Positions 47,644 through 60,107 of a stretch of DNA of 64,000 nucleotides are shown here, piece after piece (the first letter of the stretch is position 1; each line of letters starts with the position of its first letter). The DNA comes from Thalassia testudinum. Taxonomy: Eukaryota > Streptophyta > Magnoliopsida > Alismatales > Hydrocharitaceae. The stretch spans positions 135,896,501-135,960,500 of the forward strand of contig JAZHRO010000036.1 in the NCBI GenBank assembly GCA_037157565.1, written 5' to 3'. The notes below the pieces were generated by a model. It did no database searches. It was not told the origin of the DNA and worked only from the letters and a program-made list of their open reading frames with translations. The translations under genes and the position numbers were made by a program.

Positions 47644-47889
47644 AGGAGGGTAAGATTCGAAATCCACTTTAGTGTATAAAATGATGTCGAGAATCACCAT
47701 TCTATATATATCATCAATAGTAAATTTATAACCTTGCAACTGCTGGGATGTTGTTTTTGTTTTTATTACAAATCGATTTCACATCTCCTTATCCTAACCA
47801 CGATAAATATGAATCTCACAAATGTTTGTCTATTTTTTTAAAATAAATGAATGTTGAATGATATATATATTTATTTATTTATAGGGACC

Positions 47890-47935
47890 CTATCTAAAGA
47901 GCACAGTGCTCGTAAAGAACCATATGAGCACTCAT
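47890..47935. repeat. Left terminal inverted repeat of the Mutator-like element
   Basis: CTATCTAAAGAGCACAGTGC followed by TCGTAAAGAACCATATGAGCA. It matches the complement of 60,636-60,680 at about 80% of positions, including CATATGAGCA and the GAGCA(C/T)..GTGCTC core. Similarity fades inwards after about 60 bp. Confidence 0.7.
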
Positions 47936-48089
47936 TCCTATCCTTTGGATTTGCATTCCATGGAAGAGATCAATACCACCGATATGAGCATTGGTGGTTT
48001 TGTAACAAACGAGGAAAAAATGGAGTTACCAGACAAAGCATCGATAAAAAAAAAAAAACCCTATAAAGACGTAAAAAAATAATTTCACA

Positions 48090-48680
48090 ATTATTGTGTG
48101 CCATATTTAGAATGTAATTACAACTACTCTTACAATCTAATTAACAAACATGGTAACAAATCAAATCACGATAAATAAGACTGATAATGCTACAAGTTAA
48201 CCAAAAAAATTATAACAAAAAAGTAGACGTTTTGTAATGAGGAATGGAGTTGTTTGTAATTACGATGCTTTACTGTTGTAATATCTATGCCAGATATTGT
48301 AACAAAAACAAATGCTTGTTGTAACTGGTTAAAGGTAGCAAAACCTTGAAACGTATACAAGTGACTATCGTAACGATGCATTTTGAAACCAATTTGTATT
48401 ACAATTATTTCATTCACTGTAACGTTTAATGTTGTAATGATGCGCATATACGATTGTAACCAAACACTTCGCAAGAAAAAAGAAAACAAACCATTGTAAT
48501 ACAACAAAATGTAATACAAAGTTGGATACAGCTGTAATATACTATGTATATGTCCATCAAAGGTGCTCTCTGTTGTATTACAAGTGACTTACCAGGGCAC
48601 TGTACCTGCATGAGGGCAGTTGATGGAAACGAAAAGACGTGTTCAAATAAAAGGAAAGAAGGCACTCATTTAATCGCACT
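48090..48680. repeat. Left subterminal TGTAAT/GTATTACA motif cluster
   Basis: More than ten TGTAATAC, GTATTACA and TGTAAC/TGTAATG relatives lie on both strands within 600 bp of the left end. There is no gene. Its position next to the terminal repeat resembles subterminal transposase-binding sites of other DNA transposons. Confidence 0.5.
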
Positions 48681-49165
48681 TACTATTACGGCAGAAGTAG
48701 ATCAAAACAAAGAGTAGCAAGAGGCCCACGACTCATCGTAGGAAATCACGTTATTGAAGGAAACACAACCCAAGATCAGGTTGGTATTCTTGATAAAGAT
48801 GTATAACGATGGATTTGCATACGATCGTAGTGTGTTCTTGTGATTTTACATTGAAATAACCTAGTTACACAGAAAAAAGAAAACTAATAGCCGTGGTGCA
48901 TCTAGGGTTTCTTTGTCAGATTCCCTTAAACGACAAAGAAAATAAAGAATGAGACTATATTGCTAGCTAATTGCAATCTTTTGACGCTCCTATCAAAATA
49001 GTTCTTTCATATGACCTATATATTATACAAAATACTGATTTGAATATATAATACCATTAAAACTGCATACGCAACCATATTAATGTTATGTACAAAAGAT
49101 TAGCTATTGCATAGAGGATGTATGAAGTTATTTAAATAACAAGGTAAACAACTCTAGGATATCCA

Positions 49166-52100
49166 ATGGCAAGCAAGGGAAGGAGCAGCTCCAAAAAGAT
49201 AGGGGAAGAACACACTACTTATAGGGTGGATGGGGTAACATCTAGTGCTAAATCAAGCAAAACTGGTGCTACATCGAAGCCAAAGGGTACAAAAATTCTT
49301 TCAAATATAATGAAAAATCTTTAGTTATTTCTTCTGCATTCTGTAATGCATTTATTTTAATAATATCCTTTACCCTACGGAAATTTATAGATGATGGGAA
49401 GCTTACACATAGGTGTTATATACAACATTTCAAAGACTTCATGGATAAACATCAATTGACCGAGAAGCATAAGGAGTTACTCGAAAAGACAACCTTTCAT
49501 AGGCTTTTGGGTGTATCAAAGGTCACAATGGATATCAAAGTCTTGAAGTGGATAGTTGAGTGCTACATGGGAAATAGAAAATTCCTCGTGGGAGAAATCG
49601 TACTTGAGTTCACAAACAATGACATAGGCCTCATACTTGGAATTCCTAGTAGTGGCTATGACATCAAAGTTAATGATAAAGCACTCCCATGGACAAGCTA
49701 TTGCAATTGAACAATCTTCAAACACACAAGACACATTGATAGGAGGAAGTTGGAGCCGATGATGAATACCTACTATTATTTTGACGATGATCACTCCGTT
49801 TACATCTACGTAACATGCTTGATATGTATGATGTTTACCACCTTTTTATTCACGAATTCAGGATACTCTTTCTCAAGGATATTGTTGAATTACATAGACT
49901 CATTGGAAGACACCAAGTATTTCAATTGGTCATCTGCGGTTGCAGAGTTTATTCTACTAAAGATGAAGGAAATGTCAAGGAAGATAGCATCAATGAAGCA
50001 AACAGGTGTTGGTGAGAGTTTTGGTTACTTAAACGGCTGTGTTGCTTGTTTATATGTAAATTTAACCTCAAATGTTCATTGCTAAACAAAGATTTTGGAT
50101 AATATGAATGTAAAAATATAAAATATTTGAAATGCAGGTTTGGGTGCTAGAGCATTGCTACAAAGATTCCTACATCAATCGGGATTTGCGCCCAAGATTG
50201 AGGAAGTGGACTCTGATAGGAATTCTAAGGAGAAAGGACATGGAGCATATTGAACCATCGATGGTAAATACTTCAATCAAATTGATGTTTTTGTGATGGA
50301 ATTATTGTACATGTGTAATATAAACTACCCCCAATGCAGATATGTATAAAGTTGATGCCCGAAAAGAATGAGTTGTTTTGTGTTGGAGCTAATGACCTTA
50401 TATTCTCCCTCGAGACATTTGAGGCCAAGGGCTTTGTAACAAGGAGGCCAACACAAATTCTTGATGTGATAGTGGACGTGGTTCCACTAAAAATAGATGT
50501 CACTAGCTCCACAACCATTGGACAGGATGGAAATGGAAATAGGAAGAAATGCGTGGCTACTACCTGCATTGAAGAAAAGAATAAGTTGAATGAACTTAAC
50601 ATGGAATACAAGAAGATCATTGCGGGGTTCAAGGATGAAATTGCTAAGTTGAAGAAGGAGAATGAGGAGTTGAAGAAAAAGGAGGAAATTAGGAAGGAAA
50701 ATGTCCAACGTGTTGGTGTCCAAATAGAATTTGAGTGTTTGAACGATAACACTCCAACAACAGCCACCATGAACAAACCGTTTAACGATGTAGATAGTTT
50801 TGATGCACCAACATTTGATTTGGGATTGACCTAGCAAGAAGAAAGGGTTAAAGAGGATTCTAAAAGTGCAAAGGAATGTGATGATGAGGCAAATGAAGAG
50901 AACCATGAAAAACCTTTGGCATGCAGCATCGGTACAGAAACCACATGCAAGATAGAATGAATCATTGAGACATGAGAGGGATCTGAAGGTGGACGAATCA
51001 AAGGGAAGAGGAAGAAGAGGAAGAGAACACCAAGTTCTATGGTGGAGAGAATCAAAGAATGAACGGTGATGCGAAAGGTAAGAGAAACAAGCTGCTTGGA
51101 TGATGTTGCGAAAAATTTGGACGAAGAAAATCAAAAACTCAAAGGACAACGTGGAGTAAACGTTGAATCTAAAAAGGAAGAAGAAAAAGGAGAGAAAGTA
51201 GTGCAACATGAAGTAGAAATTCAATAAAATGCTACTCAAGAGGGAAAACCTTGTGGTGAAAAGGAAACCCAAGAAAAAAGAAATACATTACCTGTGAACA
51301 ATGACATGGATAGCGATGCTGTAAGAATTCATTACATACATATCATTCATTTTAATGTTGTATATGACATATGTGATATGTAAAATGCAATGTAACAATA
51401 TTTTGTAGTACTTATGTGACCCCCGTGATGATTACGAGGGCCATGATCATGTGACAAAGGAAGAAAACAATATTATACAATTCTTCTTGCGTGATCCAGC
51501 TAACAAGTAAGACATTCTATGTTTCGTTGTTTAAAATTATATCAAATAGGTTATTTAGAAAAATGTTGCTAACAATGTTAACAGTTTATGGAAGAACTAC
51601 CATACACCATTGGACAACTATTGCGTCGGTAGCATATTCACAACCTTCTCTATGGTGGAATGGTCGAAGATACAGTAAGCAATTAAAACCACATTTAAAA
51701 ATCTATGCTTATAAAAAATTGAATAGAATATTATTAACTTATCATTTTTCATAATGTGAAGATAATGGACTCTTACATGGACTTTTTGTTCTTCAAATAT
51801 TTCACAATGAGTAAAGGAGAAGCACCATACCTTTTCGCATCTTTGACCATCATGGCAAGCAAGATGTAGTTTTAATTATATGTCTTACCTTGCTTGTAAC
51901 ATTTGTAATACTTATGAAATGATATTATAAAGAGCTTGATAAAACATAGGGTAGCAACGTTGACAAAAAGTGAGCAAAAAACACTCCATCAAATTTTTGA
52001 AGCAAGGCCAAGCACCTTAGGGACCCTAAAGAAGGCATTCTTCCCCGTGCATCTTCCACGACATTGGATTCTTCTTATGGCTTGCTTTGAAAGATGCAAA

Positions 52101-52446
52101 TTTTTTGTGTACGACTCCATGGGGCATGATAGGCGAAGTGGGGGTGACGCTATCCGATTGGTATGTACACTTTAAGAACGTATAGGTTTGAAATTTCAAA
52201 CTTACAGTATAATAGAATATAAAGTTGTTACTCCATGTATTAACAATAAATCCATAAAAATGTCTTATAGAAAGATATTGCTTCAAAGTATTTCGGTATG
52301 GTGCTACCAAATATAAATACAAGGACATAGAAGATGACCTTTGTAAAGGATGTCCTGTTGCAGCCAGAAACAAGTATCTGCCAGAAACAAGTATCGACTA
52401 TGGTATTTACTTGCTAAAATATATGGATTACATATGTGAAGGTTAG
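49166..52446 (+). pseudogene. Ulp1-like protease gene of the Mutator-like element (dead)
   Basis: A multi-exon gene. Exon 1 49,166-49,286 (MASKGRSSSKKIGEEH) splices in frame to 49,391 (acceptor TTTATAG). The N-terminal region (VGEIVLEFTNNDIGLILGIP; YFNWSSAVAEF; GYLNGCVACLY) is like the domain preceding Ulp1 in plant transposon proteins. A TGA at 49,708 breaks it. A coiled-coil, Lys/Glu-rich section lies at 50,334-50,834. The C48 protease part has HWILLM (His) and FFVYDSM (Asp) at 52,063-52,120. The cysteine position reads DYGIYLLKYMDY, with Tyr at 52,399-52,401 where the family has Cys. A 17-bp tandem duplication (52,364-52,397) shifts the frame just before it. Intact homologues remove SUMO-like proteins; this copy cannot. 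Confidence 0.72.
52364..52397 (+). repeat. 17-bp tandem duplication in the protease active-site region
   Basis: CCAGAAACAAGTATCTG is directly repeated as CCAGAAACAAGTATCGA. A single copy would keep LLQPETSID in frame with YGIYLLKYMDY; two copies put it out of frame. Confidence 0.8.
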
Positions 52447-54347
52447 GAAATCATCTTCACACATGCCGATATTAGGAAATTTAGAGTGCAAATAGAACTA
52501 TATTGCTTCAATGTAATAGTGAGCAAAATGAAATGCTAATCTACAATTACCTTACGAAGGTAAGGAGATGGTCGACTTAGAGAACTTCAGATAAAATTCA
52601 ATGGATGTACATATGATTGATGTTTGAAGTGGACAATGCAGACATTTTAAAGATCTTCTGTTATTGAAGATATAGAACTCTCTTGTGTATAAATTATTTC
52701 AGTATTTCTTTTTGAAAATTTGAAATGTTGGGTATGTGAAATGCTAACATTAACATTAGTTTAATGGATGATCCATAATAATATGAAAGGTGCTTTGGAG
52801 ATATAATGTATTACACCGTAGGAATGGAGTTATTTACATGTTGAGCAATGAACATTTCTGATAGCTTGTATTACATACTCATACAACTTGTATTACAATG
52901 TTTCCATGGTGTTATTTGTAGTTGTGAAGTGAATATTACTGGCCAATTGCATTGCATATTCATAAAATTTGTATTACACATTTCCATGCTATTTTTTACC
53001 CTTGCGAAAGAACATTTCTAAAGTCTTGTATTACATGCTCATGGGTACATTGTAATACATCGTAACACTGGAACTTCAAATCCTTACAATGTCTGCGATT
53101 GTATTACATTGTTACAATGGATTTTTTTCATAAGATGTATGGATTGGTGTGTTACTTTCTTTCTTACGAATATATATTTTGAGGGGATACATATGTTAAA
53201 AAATATTATATAGGTAAGATATGAAAATTTAAATATGTTATTCACAAATAAATATAAAAACATGATTAATCGATAAGAATGTCTAATGAGGATGTAATAC
53301 AGTGTCAAAACTAGAAACAAATGCACGAGAACATCCCATTACACAATGTTGATAAATATAAAAGATCAAATTATGAGAAAGATTGAAATGTCGAATATAG
53401 TTACTAGAACACGATAAGTGATGGAACTTATAGTAACAATTTATATTACAATATTTCAATGGTGTTATTTGCAGTTGTGAAGTGAATATTACTGAGCGGT
53501 TATATTACATACACATAAAATTTGTATTAAAGGTTTTCATGCCATTTATTACCCTTGCGAAAGAACATTTCTAAAGTCATGTATTACATGCTCATGTGTA
53601 CATTGTAATACATCGTAACAATAGAAACTCAAATCCTTGCAATGTTTGCAATTGTATTACATTATTACAATGAAATTTTTTTTCATACGATGGATGGATT
53701 GGTGTGTTTCTTTCTCATGAAAATATTTTTCGAGGGGATACATATGTTAAAATATTATATGTGTAAAATACGAAAATTTAAATATGTTGTTCATAAATAA
53801 ATATAAGAATGTGATTGATCGATAAGCATGTCTAATGAGTATGTAATTCAATGTCAAAACTTGAAACAAATACAGGAGAACATCCCATTACACAATGTTG
53901 CTCAATATAAAAGATCAAATTATGAGAATGATTCAAATGACTAATATTGTTACTAGAACATGATAACTGATTGAACTTATATTAACAATCACCAATGACA
54001 ACTAAATTTATTAAACTCCAAAGAACAAAAATACATCTTCAACGAGATGTAACATTATTGAAAACAATCTTCAACTGAACTGTAACATCCAAGCAACGCA
54101 CAATAAATAATCAGGCACTATCATGACTAATGTCTTGGGGGTTTTCTTCAGTTTTGCAATTATAAAGGATTTAAAACACAATTATGGCAATACACAAACA
54201 TTCAATGTGTAAAATTTGAGGTAAAATTAAAAAGGAAAAAAAATACCTATATGTTGTTGGGTTAGCATTTGATAGTTTAATAGGGCAATTTCTAGAGTCA
54301 TACCCAACATTAAATTTCAAACAACACTTGCATTGACGATTCCTAAT
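52447..54347. other. Non-coding spacer between the convergent element genes
   Basis: AT-rich, with no gene. It holds a 553-bp tandem duplication and many TGTAATAC/GTATTACA sites. Short frames in it are not protein-like. Confidence 0.6.
52891..53990. repeat. 553-bp tandem duplication with GTATTACA motifs
   Basis: Unit 1 starts TATTACAATGTTTCCATGGT at 52,891 and unit 2 starts TATTACAATATTTCAATGGT at 53,444. The two stay alignable through GTTGTGAAGTGAATATTACT, GAGGGGATACATATGTTAAA and GAACATCCCATTACACAATG to about 53,990. They differ by scattered changes, so the duplication is old. Confidence 0.85.
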
Positions 54348-56520
54348 TTACTTCTTCTCAATTGTTGATTGTTACGACCCGGCTCCCGAATCCCTACAGG
54401 ACCTGAGATCGGCTCACCTCGACTAATCTAAGACCTAGTCATTCAACAAGATATAATAAAAAATAGGAAAATAAACCACATTCACACATGTAATATAACT
54501 AAGTAGAAGAAACATACAAAGTAGTAAAGAAAATAGAACAGCTGTCTTAGTACATACCACCACAACAACAATGGAAAGCGGAAAGGAAACAGAAGTAGCA
54601 GAATAGTAACTAAGTGTCCATTACTTACTACAACAGTAGAGAAAAAAGAAAGTGTTGAAGAAAGACTACGGTTGGACTCGACTGGGCCCAGTACCCTCTG
54701 CAGCTGGAAACTCAGGTTGCTCAACTCCTGGTCCTGAACAGTGTTATGAAAAGACAGAGTGAGCGAACGCTGAGTAGAGTGGTGTTTATATTATCTAAGT
54801 ACAAAATAATAAAAATAATAGGTTTAATTCTCATTTCTATCTATTTGTTTTATATGTTTCCGTTTTACCCATTTCTCAAAGTATTTAGATATTTCTTGAT
54901 CTTGCATGTTCCTCGTGGGAATGATCTTGATTGCAGTCTTTTCCGTAGAGTAGAAGGTACACGTGGTGCTCTCTTGGCCAGGAGAGTCCCCTGCGGCAGT
55001 CCTACACCCAGTCAACCACCTCGAGGTCACTGTCAAGACGTAGCGGTGACTATGACACGTGTGATAAGCGCACAAGTAGCTACCCCGGATTGACACAGGG
55101 TAAGTCATTTCCGCTAAAGGGTATGCCCAAAGTACAGCACGGAACAGTATAGGGCCTTACCCTCTCAAAACAGGGGTCTCGCCCCTCTATAGTCTGTGCA
55201 CCCTCATCTGACTATCCCGGTTTGCCCAGAGGGCCTAACAAGTCGGTGTAGGGTGGCTAGCCGAACCCCGGGCCCTATGGGGTGGCTAGCTCCCTACCTA
55301 CACTAATAGCTCGCCTCGGTACCACGTACGCAATTGCCAACAGGAGTTGGTGTAGAGTGGCCAATCCTAACCCTGGGTCTCAACCCAAGGGAGGCTAGCT
55401 TCGCTCTACACAAAAAAGGGGACAGTTACTCTCCTTGGTATTACGTACTCAAGGGCCAGCACACTTCCCATCTACATTCCAGATTCTGTTTATCCACAGG
55501 AGTTCTACTCCTAATTTCCTGTAGGGTTCATGCTCATGTTCACCTCATTTATCCAGATCCAGATCTCATGTTTCTTAATTCATTTCACATCCATATACAG
55601 GCAGCTCGTGTTTTCGTAGTTCAATTCTCAATAACATGCAACTGGTGTTTTCACAAGTAATTTCTCAATTTAATACAGGCAGCTCGTATTCTAACATGCA
55701 ACTTGCAACTATAATACAGGCATTTGCTAGTAAATTATCTTAACCATGCATGCAAGTAAACAGTACATTATAAACAGGCTCATTCATTTCTCTACCGTAG
55801 GGTTCATTCCACATCCTAGAGTTCCATTCAGCTATTTCAACCAAGAGCATCTTATTTAAATATTAATAACTGAATTAAACCACTCTATCGGGTATCACGG
55901 GAGGAATGGGGGCCTGTGCCTTAAATCTTGTCCTCTTCGCGGGCCCCGAACATGCCACCGGCTGGTAACCTGTACCAGCGGCTAATTACATTAGACGAGG
56001 TCAAAATAGTAGATACTCAACACGAATACGTAGAGGAACTCGAGTGGAAAATAGTGATACTTCGTTTGCGGAAATCCAATTCCATTTGGGCCTTAAATAG
56101 GCCAAAAATGCAATTTCTGATCAAAATCAGACGTCTGGGACTCTTCCCAGACGTCTTAAAAGACGACAAAACTCACCTTATGTTTCCTGCATCTGATTCA
56201 GACGTCTAGACTCCCTTTGCAGCTGTCTAGGGATGGTTCCAGATGCCGGACAAGGTCTCCGGTCATCTGGACTCACCTCTGGACGTCTGGTGATGTGATT
56301 AGACGTCCAAAAGCGCATGGGAAAGCGTTCTGCACTCCTTCCCAAAGCTGCACCTGCGTACGCAAATGCAAGCGCGGTCAGCCGACAACAACCCCTGTGC
56401 TGTGATATGCATGGTGCAGGGAGATACGTACCTTGCGATATATGTGCTTTCAGACATCTGGCCTTAACTCCAGACGTCCAGGTACCCCGCCAATCGTCTG
56501 GACTCCACTCCAGACGTCTA

Positions 56521-56541
56521 ATACTGGAAAACTTCCAGTAT
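56521..56541 (-). other. Variant LTR hairpin with a compensated base pair
   Basis: ATACTGGAA, AAC loop, TTCCAGTAT. Compared with GATTCTGGAAA/TTTCCAGAATC in the other copies, one T-A pair has become A-T on both arms, keeping the stem. Confidence 0.5.
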
Positions 56542-56850
56542 CAGGAGCTCCTCGCAGCTCACTCCGCTCACTCCTCCTCCCGCAGCGGTAGCTCCAACCG
56601 CTGCAAGAGCTTGAGCAGCTCCTCACCGACTCCTCCTCGAGCTCCACTGAGCTCCCGTGGTTATCTTCCTCCTCGCTCTCACTCCCACGCACTCTTTAGC
56701 TCACGCTCCTCCCCGGTCTCACTCCCTCTCTGGTGGCTCCCCTTCCTTGCTGTGGCTGCAGCAAAGGTGGAGAGAAAGATGACGGTCGCAGGAGAAGGTG
56801 GAGGTGGCGGTGACTGTGGTGTGAGGAGGAGAGGAGAGGGGAAGGGAGGG

Positions 56851-56860
56851 GTTTATATAG
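56851..56860 (-). promoter_or_regulatory. Solo-LTR TATA box (gypsy-1 family)
   Basis: CTATATAAAC on the minus strand, about 195 bp from the LTR start. Confidence 0.5.
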
Positions 56861-59189
56861 GAGAGGGTCTAAGGTTTGGGTGAGGTTACGGGGAGAGAGA
56901 AGGACCTCTGCGCGTCGCCCGCATGTAGAGTGCAAAGCATAGTACAAAACATTTCACTTTCAAACGTCCGAGAATGGGTCCAGACGTCTGGACAGACGTC
57001 TGACTGAAACTCCAGATGTCTTAAATGGCCAAAAGTGTAACGGATCATTCCATTGACTTCAAACGACAACCACCAAACTTTGGCCTACCACTTTTGCCGC
57101 TGCCTTTTGTCTTGGTCATCTTGGGTTCACCAATCTTTAAAGATCCTTGATGTGGTGTATTTATAACACGAGGTTCTGGCTCGTTGTCAAGTGAGATCTT
57201 CAACTTAACCATTTCTTGAATAGTTTAAATTGAAAACCTAACCAACTCCTTAGCCATATCAAATGTATCATTATATTTAATGGCTTCATTGATGAGATTT
57301 GAACACATTAGGTGCAACTGCTTTGTATCATTGTTGTGTGATGAAATCTTATATATGAGATAATAACTAGACTTCTTGATGTTGCTTTTCCACCTTGGTA
57401 GAATGTATGACTCGTCAAGGACACATACATTTAACCTTTTCAGTATTGCAAAGATATGACTACAAGGAATACCAGCAAAATCCATTAACCTACATTGGCA
57501 TCGATAAACACCATCTCCGTTACAGTAACTTCATGTACTTCAACCAAATCTCAAATAGTGATGGTCTTGAACCTTGACCGAGGTTGAACAACAGATATAT
57601 TGACAACATTCAATAATAAAGAAGTGGTAATTTCCTTCTGCACTTCATAGAACACCGTCTTTGTGTAAATACTGGCAACATGCCTCTCATGATCCAATGA
57701 AGTTTCAAAAAACAGTCTCCTCATCAATGAATCATTGTCCATCTCATTTTCAATTTCTCTTATCTTAATTAGGACTGATTGGAAGCGACAGATGAATTCA
57801 TATAACGTGTTCTACTTTGTTATGGAACTACCAAGAAAGGCATGAATACTCTCACTCCTTTGGGTAGTTTTCAATCTAGCAAAGAAAAGTTTAGACATAT
57901 AAGCAGGTACCCAATTTTTCCTTACTTGAAAAATGAACTTTAGCCATTTATTCTCAACGAGATCATACTTCTCTATTATGCAAATCCAACCATTGTCAAA
58001 ATCATTTGGATTTCTACAACGCCAAATCAAATCACTTAGCTCGGAAATTGCAGCACCACCAAAATCTGAGAAGCCAATTTTTGAGCTAAACTTGTTTACA
58101 ATGTGCCAAACACAAAATCTATTGATTGTATTGGGAAAACATGAAGCAATAGAGGCAGTAATAGAAGGATCTTGATCGGTTACAATAGAAAATGGGTGAA
58201 TGCCAATTGCTTCAAAAAACGTATTAAACAGCCATTCGAAAGACTGCTTTGACTTGCTCATTAGTAAGACATTGGCAAAAATAACTATTTTTTTGTGATG
58301 ATTAACTCCACAGAAGGTGGCAAATATCAACTTGTAGTTATTTGTGTTATATGTAGTGTCAAATGATAACACGTCTCCAAATAACTTGTAATCCTCTAAA
58401 GATACCGGATCCATCCATATACATTGCGTCAAACATTGGTCTCATCAACAACATACAAATAAAAAAAATCCTGTGTGGTACTCTTGCGATATTCAAATTG
58501 ATCTATTAGCAATTGAGCATCTAAACCGGATACTCTCTTCCTTTGATCCCAATTCATGTTGTATATGTCTAACAATGTTTGCAACATGATCACCAACACC
58601 ACCATGTCTTGAAATAAATGCAACCTATTTGCTAATAGGGATGTCCACATCAGATATTATATCAAGATAACCTTCATGTATTCTATGATCATCTTTATAG
58701 GCTTTAAGTATCTCTTCTTACTTGGAGATGACGTCGAATGGTTGTGATCATCAATAAATTTCTGAACTTCCCATTTGTTGTTGGTGAAATTTAACTAAAT
58801 TGTCATCTTAGCATTACATCTAGTCCTATGTGTTTCAAATTTCTTCTTGAAGTTCCTTTTAGAAGGAGAAACAAACTCCGGAAATGGATCACAAAATGAA
58901 ATAGACTTGCTCTGTAAAACATCGAAGGATTTCTCAAAAAATCCCTCGACATAACATACAAACTTCTTGTTTGACAATACCTTATTTTTTGTAAACTTGT
59001 CCAATGAGAACTTCGTACTACTCTTTCAAATACTAAAGCCATGAGCAATTGCATATTGCTCGTAAAATATTTTTGCCTTCGAAACTGAATTAAATTTGAT
59101 ACCAATGCTTGGAGCTAAACCATAGAAAACATCTTCAATTGCTACCTCATTGTTTGTATTGTGAGAATAAACCATGGGTTTAACAACAT

Positions 59190-60041
59190 CTGTGGAAAAA
59201 AAATGCATATATAAAATTAATGATTTAATTCAAAAGAATTATAACCTAACATGAATTAGCTTTTTACAAAAAAATATAAGATTAATTACTAACATGTATA
59301 ATGATAAGTTATTAAACACAAAATTTGGATGAAATAAAATCAGATTTCCTTTATAATAGAACAACTACATTGATAATATAATGTTGTTAAAGACAACTAA
59401 TACAGCATTACGAATTATAGAGCTTTTGTTTTTTGAAGGCAACATTGTGTAGATTGTGTAATACAATAATATATTACACGATATGTACAACAAAGCTATA
59501 TGGATAATATTCTGTTTGGTCAATAGAAATCATATTGTATTACGCAAGGTTGAGCTTAAATGTTACGATGGAATATTGTGCAAATAGTGTAATTGAAGGC
59601 AACATTATGTAGATTGTGTAATACAATAATATATTACACGATATGTACAACAAAGCTATACAGATAATATTTTGTTTGATCAATAAAAATCATATTGTAT
59701 TACGCAAGTTTGAGCTTCAGTATTATGATGTAATATTGTGCAAATAGTGTAATATAATAATACATGGTGCTTTTGTAATACATCGTCTACAAGGGGAAAC
59801 TTTGAGACGTTCGATACAACTCATATTGTATTACAAATTATTAATAAAAAACCAATGTGATTGATGTGATATAACCTGTTATTGTGCGATGTGTAATACA
59901 AACACTAAAAGTAATATATTCTGTTGTTGAATAAAATACATAGTGTATTACGGATTGTTGAACTTTTGGAAATATGAATAGCATAATAGATGTAATACAA
60001 AATTTTAAAGATGGTCTCTGTAGTATATCAATGGATCATAC
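59190..60041 (-). other. Transposase intron with TGTAATAC-type motif cluster
   Basis: Bounded by a CATCAG|GTATGA donor and a TTTTCCACAG acceptor on the minus strand. It contains many TGTAATAC/GTATTACA sites and a 160-bp tandem duplication. Confidence 0.55.
59435..59754. repeat. 160-bp tandem duplication
   Basis: GAAGGCAACATTGTGTAGAT at 59,435 recurs as GAAGGCAACATTATGTAGAT at 59,595. The copies are nearly identical through TATTACACGATATGTACAAC. This one is clearly younger than the 553-bp duplication. Confidence 0.85.
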
Positions 60042-60107
60042 CTGATGTCAGTTGCAAATCATCTATCAAAATGGTGTTATCAACATCATCATGCTTGAGA
60101 TCCCTTT

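Larger units (their letters stand above)
54370..57052 (-). mobile_element. Solo LTR, gypsy-1 family, in the transposase 3' end
   Basis: Starts TGTTACGACCCGG and ends GGATCATTCCA. Flanks are TTGAT (54,365-54,369) and TTGAC (57,053-57,057). Removing it reconnects the transposase frame, which supports both ends. It carries the family palindromes (56,120-56,520 and 56,960-57,020), a TATA box (complement of GTTTATATAG, 56,851-56,860) about 195 bp from the LTR start, and a variant hairpin (56,521-56,541). Confidence 0.85.
54348..60107 (-). pseudogene. FAR1/MULE transposase of the Mutator-like element (dead, LTR-interrupted)
   Basis: Transcribed leftwards. An upstream exon (about 60,107-60,042, ending DDLQLTS) splices to 59,189 (VVKPMVYSHN). 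Domains in order: FAR1 DNA-binding region (SIGIKFNSVSKAKIFYEQYA, HGFSI; TRCNAKM; DDHNHSTSS), MULE catalytic core (58,432-57,812) with FDTTYNTNNYKLIF and VTDQDPSI, then TQRSESIHAF, a SWIM zinc finger (DFAGIPCSHIFAIL, about 57,480) and a basic tail (TKTKGSGKSGRPKFG). Defects: TGA at 59,026, TAG at 58,795, frameshift near 58,430, another between 57,551 and 57,485, TAA at 57,225. The solo LTR at 54,370-57,052 lies six codons before the stop (54,348-54,350), and skipping it restores the tail '...KSTIEKK'. Confidence 0.82.

Noticed and set aside
50487..51272. 261-residue minus-strand open frame
   Set aside because: It is the antisense shadow of the coiled-coil part of the Ulp1-like gene; the Phe/Ser-rich composition mirrors Lys/Glu codons.
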